NCBI GenBank assembly: GCA_003427395.1 | Contig: BFEA01000391.1 | Span: 755,200-778,991, forward strand | Reading direction: 5' to 3' | Length of the DNA: 23,792 bases | DNA from: Chara braunii | Lineage: Eukaryota > Streptophyta > Charophyceae > Charales > Characeae | Shown: piece by piece, positions 19,441 to 23,792 of the stretch | How the letters are laid out: each line of letters begins with the position of its first letter | Position numbering within the stretch: position 1 is the stretch's first letter | Translations under genes and position numbers: made by a program | Notes under the pieces: model-generated | What the model was told of the DNA's origin: nothing | The model's database searches: none | Seen by the model: only the letters and a program-made list of their open reading frames with translations

Positions 19441-19649
19441 GAAGGTACGACATTGACCGCATAATAGGTGAAGATGTGTTCAGAACATGAGGTAGAGATC
19501 GTCCTTAGAAACAATATAAAGTCAGATTCTCTTTTCAAGAACCAGAGGTCGACCGTTGGTTCACATGAGGAGAACTTCTAGAGACCGCTCCCGATGTAGT
19601 TCGAGCCTATGAGAGAGACAAGAAAGGTAAAGGTCTTGCCTTGGACTGA
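19441..19649 (+). pseudogene. pol: Element C chromodomain
   Basis: In the frame starting near 19438: GRYDIDRIIGEDVFRT, a TGA, GRDRP, a TAG, KQYKVRFSFQEPEVDRWFT, a TGA, GELLETAPDVVRAYERDKKG, ending at a TGA (19647-19649). The segment has the length and order of the element B chromodomain and a similar closing helix. Three internal stops make it non-functional. Confidence 0.75.
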
Positions 19650-19686
19650 AGTATTCTCGGAGGACCTTGAATTTAGGCCGGCGGAT

Positions 19687-20621
19687 TGAAACGGTTTTCA
19701 CCTTTGCAGTAACAGATGGAGATCCCAGGGCTCGATCCCTACACCTTACCTCACCCGTGTACAGATTCAAGTCGACCCTTGTGTGTTTTGAACCCGTGAC
19801 CTGTGTTTTGATAGTTGACTGTTGTCTTTCATAGGTTTGTGTAGGTGTCGGGTCTTCAACCGTAGGTCTGTCAAGTAGCGGTCATAGCTGTGTAGAAGTC
19901 ATAGTTGTTGCAACTCTGAAAGGTCAAGATCGTAGCTGCTACAGTCCAGAAAGGTCAAGGTCATAGCTGCTACAGCTCCGAAAGACAAGTCCACAGACTT
20001 CCGGAGTGGCCTTTCGAGTGTTGCTCACGTTAGACTAGAGGTAAGTGGGCAAGTGGGTAGTCCAACTTTGCTTAGTCAGCGGTACCATGTCCCAGTCTCA
20101 CTTTGTCCAGTCAGCAAGTACCATGTGGGATTGTTTGCACCATGGGCCGGTGGAAAAGGGGCAGACCCACGACCAACAAAAGTATAAATCAAGAGGCAGC
20201 GTCCAGCCATTCATTCATTTTCTGCTTGAGCCATGTGGAAGCGCTGCCCAGGCGTCTTGTGCGAGGTGGTCTGCAGATGCCCGTAGTCGAAGTGGGTTGC
20301 AAGGAAGATGGAGCAGCCATTGCCGATAGCTGCCATAGCTAGCGTTAGATAGTAGTGAGTGTGTGTGTGTGGTACAGAGTGAATGTGCATGGGATATCCA
20401 GGGAGATCTAGAGTTGAGTGTGTGCGAACAATTGTGGTGAATACAGACCGTGGAAGTGAAGTGTAGGCGCTCGGGCGTCATAGCCAGTGTGAAGCGAGTT
20501 TGTATTTGTAGTGTGTTCTCGGCTGTAATATCTTTGAGCTTTGTGTGGGCGCCTGGCGCCAATGTGGATTTTAATCTGTTTGTATGCATGCTGAACGAAG
20601 ACGAAGGCGAGTCTGATGGCA
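19687..20621 (+). repeat. Element C 3' LTR
   Basis: 935 bp, TGAAACGGTTTTC to GTCTGATGGCA. It matches the 5' LTR along its length but has two instead of four 31-bp units, and it keeps the TATA box (20183-20189) and the GGCG/CGCC hairpin (20548-20560). The 37 bp between the Pol stop and this LTR (19650-19686) contain no clear purine tract, so the PPT seems to have decayed. Confidence 0.92.
20183..20189 (+). promoter_or_regulatory. TATA box of element C 3' LTR
   Basis: TATAAAT followed by CAAGAGGCAGCG, the same context as in the 5' LTR and the solo LTR. Confidence 0.6.
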
Positions 20622-20625
20622 TGTG
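20622..20625. repeat. Target-site duplication, right (TGTG)
   Basis: TGTG follows the CA end of the 3' LTR and matches 12064-12067. Confidence 0.55.
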
Positions 20626-22105
20626 TCACCCCAGACTTTCCCCTAATAGGTAGGGCGTGCTTTAGCAGCAGGATACCGGCAGGAGGAGGATTTCGGCCTG
20701 CATTCAGGGCCTTAGATCGGATCTTAGACCTGCACACTCCTGGATGCAGACCGTGGGCTGCCCAGCCAGGCCCAACACTATATCTAGTGGGAGGGCAGTC
20801 CAGTTCGACAGGTTTCAGTTGGGCAACATTGTGATCATCACGCTGTTGGAGCAGCATGCGACTTTGGAGTGCTGCGCTAGAGGTAGAGGTAGAGGAGTAG
20901 GAGGTAGTGGGAGAGCGGAGGCTGAAGAGCCATAGCTGCTCGCTGGAGGACCACTTACCTAGGCGCCATAGCTTGGACTGCACTTCAGCGACATGCATCA
21001 GAGAGGGCCATTCCACCAGTCAGTGTCGGCAGGACTTCAGCAGTAGCAGGTGAGGGAGAGACAGAGGAGACTTCTCTTTTTCTTCTTCGTCTCCGTCCTG
21101 ACTCCAACCACTGTAGTCACTGCTCTTCTTCTTCTTCTTCTTCCTGTTCTTCTTCACAGAGAGAGACAGAGGAAGGTTACAGGCTGAGCTATTACGGGCT
21201 ATGGGGCCCAGGATCTGATTCGACATTCTTGGGGAAGACATTGGTTGGACACTTGACAGGTAGACTATTTTTTTGACAGCAGTGTATTCGACTCTGGTCT
21301 ACTCCCTCGCCTCCATCTTTGTCTCACCCCTTTCTCTCCCATCATTTGTGGTATACCTCCCATGTGCGTGCTCCAGGGGGTGGGGACCTTTTTCTCTGTG
21401 TATGCGGCCTCCCTTCTCTCTCACATGTGCGATGGTGATGGTAAGAGTCAGGTCTGTCCATTGAGGCAGGTCGTATGTTTGAGTCTTCCGATGTGCTACA
21501 TTGTATCATTTTATAATTGTATGGATACACATCCTCTCTTCGATGTCGTCATGTATGTCATTGTGTATATCCGAGTCCTTATCATCACCTCACTGGTCCT
21601 TTTGCTCCTTTGCATTGCTTACCTTGTCTATGAGCATGCATCATATACCTCCCCTTTTACTCTGCTTCTGCTTCCTTTCGTTGCGTGCACATTGGCCATT
21701 ATGGCATGTGGGGATGTGGGCAGTTGGTGCTAAACCACAATTGACATGGGCAGCCTTGTACGTGAGAGGCATAGACTAAGTAAAAAGGTAGCTGCAACAA
21801 CAAACAGGAGGTGTTGAGTAAGTATTTTGTGTAAAGGAGGTTTCTGAGGTTTAGACTCTGTCAAGAGTGGGCCTCTCCTCCCGCCCTAAGCCCAAGCCAG
21901 GTAATAGCCCCAGTGCAGTTATTCTGTAAGGGACGCTGGACCCGGTTTCCAACAGGTGATGCTCCCCACCAATAGACAGGACCCAACCATAGGGTGGTGT
22001 TACTCGGGGTTGTCCTTACTTCCCGGCGTAGCACCCGAAGCGGGCGCTTTTCCGAAAAAAAAAAAGGAAGGGGGGGGGCGTTCCCCAAAGAAAGCCAAAC
22101 TAAAG
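20626..22105. other. Gene-free stretch between element C and the solo LTR
   Basis: The left part is probably the interrupted LTR of element B. It contains purine-rich GGTAGAGGTAGAGG repeats (20881-20917), two GCCATAG words (20930, 20966), a (CTT)6 run (21125-21142) and an A11-GGAAG-G9 purine tract (22055-22078). An open frame at 21362-21733 encodes 123 residues with two hydrophobic stretches, but T-rich DNA explains this and I recognise no family. I see no other gene on either strand. Confidence 0.5.
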
Positions 22106-22109
22106 ATAG
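22106..22109. repeat. Target-site duplication of solo LTR (ATAG)
   Basis: ATAG precedes the solo LTR and recurs at 23014-23017 directly after it. Confidence 0.65.
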
Positions 22110-23013
22110 TGAAACGGTATTCACCAGTTCGCAGTAGCGAATGCAGATCCCAGGGCTCGATCCCAAGATCCCCATCTTACCTGTGTACAGTATTGATGTC
22201 AACCCGTAGATTTGAACCTGCGACCTGTAGGATCGCCAGTGGTAGGTAGACTTTCGTACGTCACAGGGTAGGAGGGATTCGAACTGTAGACTTGTAGGGC
22301 AGGAGTCTAAACAGTTGAGAGGTCGTAACTGTAGACTGCCTGAAGAGTCAAGGTTGTAGCTGCTACTTACCTGAAAGGGCAAAGTCGTAGCTGCTGCAGT
22401 ACCGAAAGGCCAAGTTAGAGGTTTCTAGAAGTGGCCTTTCGGAGTTAGCCTGCGTTCAGCAGAGGCAAGTGGTCAAGTGGTGGTAGTCCACCTAGTACAG
22501 TCAGCAGTCCCAGTTAACCCAGTCCGGTCCAGTCAAGCAAGTACCGCCTGGGACTGTGCATACCGTGGGCCACGGGATACAAGGCAGACCAACGCAGCAC
22601 ATAAGTATAAATCAAGAGGTTGCGCCCAGCCATTCATTCATTCATGCGGAAGCCATGCGGAAGCGCTGCTTCAGCATCTTGTGCAAGGAGGTCTGCTGGA
22701 GGCCCGAAGACGAAGTGGGCGAGAGGAAGTAGTGTAGTGATAGGGATAGGTAGCGGCAGCCATAGCTGCCATAGCTTAGCCAAGGGTGCAGTGTGTGTGA
22801 ACTGTGTGCGTGTTCAGAGTGTTGTGTGTGGGACATCCAGGGTGATCCAGAGTGCGAACAGTGAGTTGTGTGGGCGCACAGCCGCCATAGCCAGTTGGAA
22901 GAGAACTCTTATCTGGTTACGATATCTTGGAGTACTGTGTGGGCGCATGTCGCCAGTTTGCTGTATCGCTGTTTGCATGCATGACAAGTGTGAATAAGTC
23001 GAGTCTGATTGTA
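22110..23013 (+). repeat. Solo LTR of the element C family
   Basis: 904 bp, TGAAACGGTATTC to GTCTGATTGTA (terminal CA changed to TA). It aligns along its whole length with the element C LTRs but is more diverged, and it shares the TATA block, GCCATAG words and the terminal hairpin (GGCG-CATGT-CGCC, 22942-22954). It is flanked by ATAG on both sides with no PBS or internal region next to it, as expected after recombination between two LTRs. Confidence 0.85.
22606..22612 (+). promoter_or_regulatory. TATA box of the solo LTR
   Basis: TATAAAT followed by CAAGAGGTTGCG and CAGCCATTCATTCATTCA, the context conserved in the element C LTRs. Confidence 0.6.
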
Positions 23014-23017
23014 ATAG

Positions 23018-23403
23018 TCAAGAAAGGGACATAATAGATCCATTCTGCTTTATGTTGCTTACTATAGAGGTAAAACTGTTTCATTGTTGGATTGGATCAT
23101 CTCAACCGTTCTTCATTGTGTGCAATAGAGGTGAAGCTGCATCTATATTGGATCTAATAATCTGGGGGGAATAGTGGCTGTTGTGCTGAAAACCTTGAAC
23201 ACACAGCAGATAGGGGATGGAACGGCAATGCCTGTACAATTGTGGTCGTTGTGCCTGTGTGTGTTCCTAGCATATAGGAGGCTAGGAACCAGAAAGCCTG
23301 TGGCATCTGTCTATGTCGTGCCAACTGATCCAGCAACTGCAACTGCGAGAATTGGATGCGGTGCTTCCACAGTCCACATCCTTACCTGTGGCATACTGCG
23401 TAG
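23018..23403. other. Gene-free stretch right of the solo LTR
   Basis: I recognise no gene. Two loosely similar segments containing ATAGAGGTRAARCTG (around 23064 and 23127) suggest a degenerate tandem unit. CTGGGGGGAATAG (23162-23174) followed by TGGCTGTTG looks like a purine tract before a TG, but no pol remnant lies upstream. Confidence 0.4.
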
Positions 23404-23688
23404 CCACACGGGCCCTGTAGGACCCGTCCCGGACATTCAGCCTAAAAGCCTAAAACTTAGGATCTACAAGCCCCGGTCGTTTCAGCCTGAAAACTGAAAA
23501 ACGAGGGCCTGCAGGCCCTACGCCGTTTCAGCCTATTTCTGGGTCTTTCAGACCCAGAGTTTTTCCAGCCTGAAACGGAGGGCTATTCTTAGGCCCTGGG
23601 CTATTTTTAGGCCCTCATTTGTTTCGACCTGCCCTAAGATTGAGGCACGAAAACTGGGTTTCGGAACAGGCTATTTCTGGCCTGTTCC
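23404..23688. other. Cluster of GC-stem hairpins and palindromes
   Basis: Within 285 bp: a perfect 16-bp palindrome AGGGCCTGCAGGCCCT (23504-23519), TCTGGGTC/GACCCAGA around TTTCA (23539-23559), two adjacent 18-bp units GGGCTATTCTTAGGCCCT and GGGCTATTTTTAGGCCCT (23580-23615), and GGAACAGGC/GCCTGTTCC around TATTTCTG (23663-23688). No coding frame is convincing here. It could be part of an LTR or a hairpin-rich nonautonomous repeat. Confidence 0.75.
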
Positions 23689-23699
23689 CACGCCAGCTT

Positions 23700-23789
23700 G
23701 AGCAGGAGCTGCAGCTGCAGCCCCTGCCTCCCTGCGGCATTATTGGCAAGAGCACGAGCAGGAGCTGCAGCTGCAGCCCCTGCCTCCCT
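23700..23789. repeat. 34-bp direct repeat, 56-bp period
   Basis: The segment starting GAGCAGGAGCTGCAGCTGCA at 23700-23733 recurs exactly at 23756-23789, with 22 unrelated bases between. Each copy contains overlapping CTGCAG palindromes. The array may continue beyond the window. Confidence 0.9.
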
Positions 23790-23792
23790 TCG

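Noticed and set aside
22055-22078. A11-GGAAG-G9 as polypurine tract of the LTR at 22110
   Set aside because: It lies more than 30 bp before the TG, and the ATAG duplication on both sides of the LTR favours a solo LTR.
21861-22382. 173-residue minus-strand frame
   Set aside because: It runs from unassigned DNA into the solo LTR on the wrong strand and shows no recognisable family.

Overview
The window is repeat-dominated plant-type nuclear DNA. I see no intact gene. Almost everything recognisable is decayed LTR retrotransposon of the Ty3/gypsy chromovirus type (gag, protease, reverse transcriptase, RNase H, integrase, C-terminal chromodomain), all on the + strand. A primer-binding site matching plant initiator-Met tRNA, three chromodomain elements in tandem and long simple-sequence tracts fit a land plant or streptophyte alga. 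The Gag and Pol wording reminds me of gene models from the charophyte Chara braunii, but that is memory-based inference and unverified.

Layout. 1-502: CA, ATCA, poly-A and poly-T tracts, a hairpin and a perfect 20-bp GC palindrome. 503-1766: no gene, with a perfect 59-bp tandem duplication at 630-747 and Pro/Ser-rich low-complexity reading frames. 1767-6407: element A, a chromovirus pol with no recognisable gag, many stops and at least three frameshifts, ending in a chromodomain at 5315; a 1.1-kb noncoding tail with a 53-bp tandem repeat leads to a polypurine tract, and a candidate LTR begins at 6408. About 6870-12067: element B, gag with a CCHC knuckle, then pol broken by frameshifts, stops and an in-frame deletion of about 37 codons, then a polypurine tract and an LTR starting at 11661.

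12068-20621: element C, the best-preserved unit (8.55 kb). It has two recognisable LTRs (12068-13092 and 19687-20621), a clear PBS (13094-13105), a GA-rich leader, a coiled-coil and RG-rich Gag, Pol and a chromodomain. It is flanked by TGTG and appears to have inserted into the LTR of element B. 20626-22105: no recognisable gene. 22110-23013: a solo LTR of the element C family flanked by ATAG. 23018-23792: no gene, but a cluster of GC-stem hairpins and a 34-bp direct repeat.

In an intact relative, Gag would form the particle, protease would mature Gag-Pol, RT/RNase H would copy the RNA from the tRNA primer, and integrase plus chromodomain would target the copy to chromatin. Here all three elements are broken: catalytic residues are lost in the protease of C, the RT of B and C, and the integrase and RNase H of B. 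Many stops sit where this protein family carries Trp, Gln or Arg, which fits decay by deamination of methylated cytosine. The most interesting unexplained signals are tRNA-like (B-box-like) motifs at the 5' ends of two otherwise different LTRs, a recurrent GCCATAG word across the element C LTR and leader, and the hairpin array at the right end.
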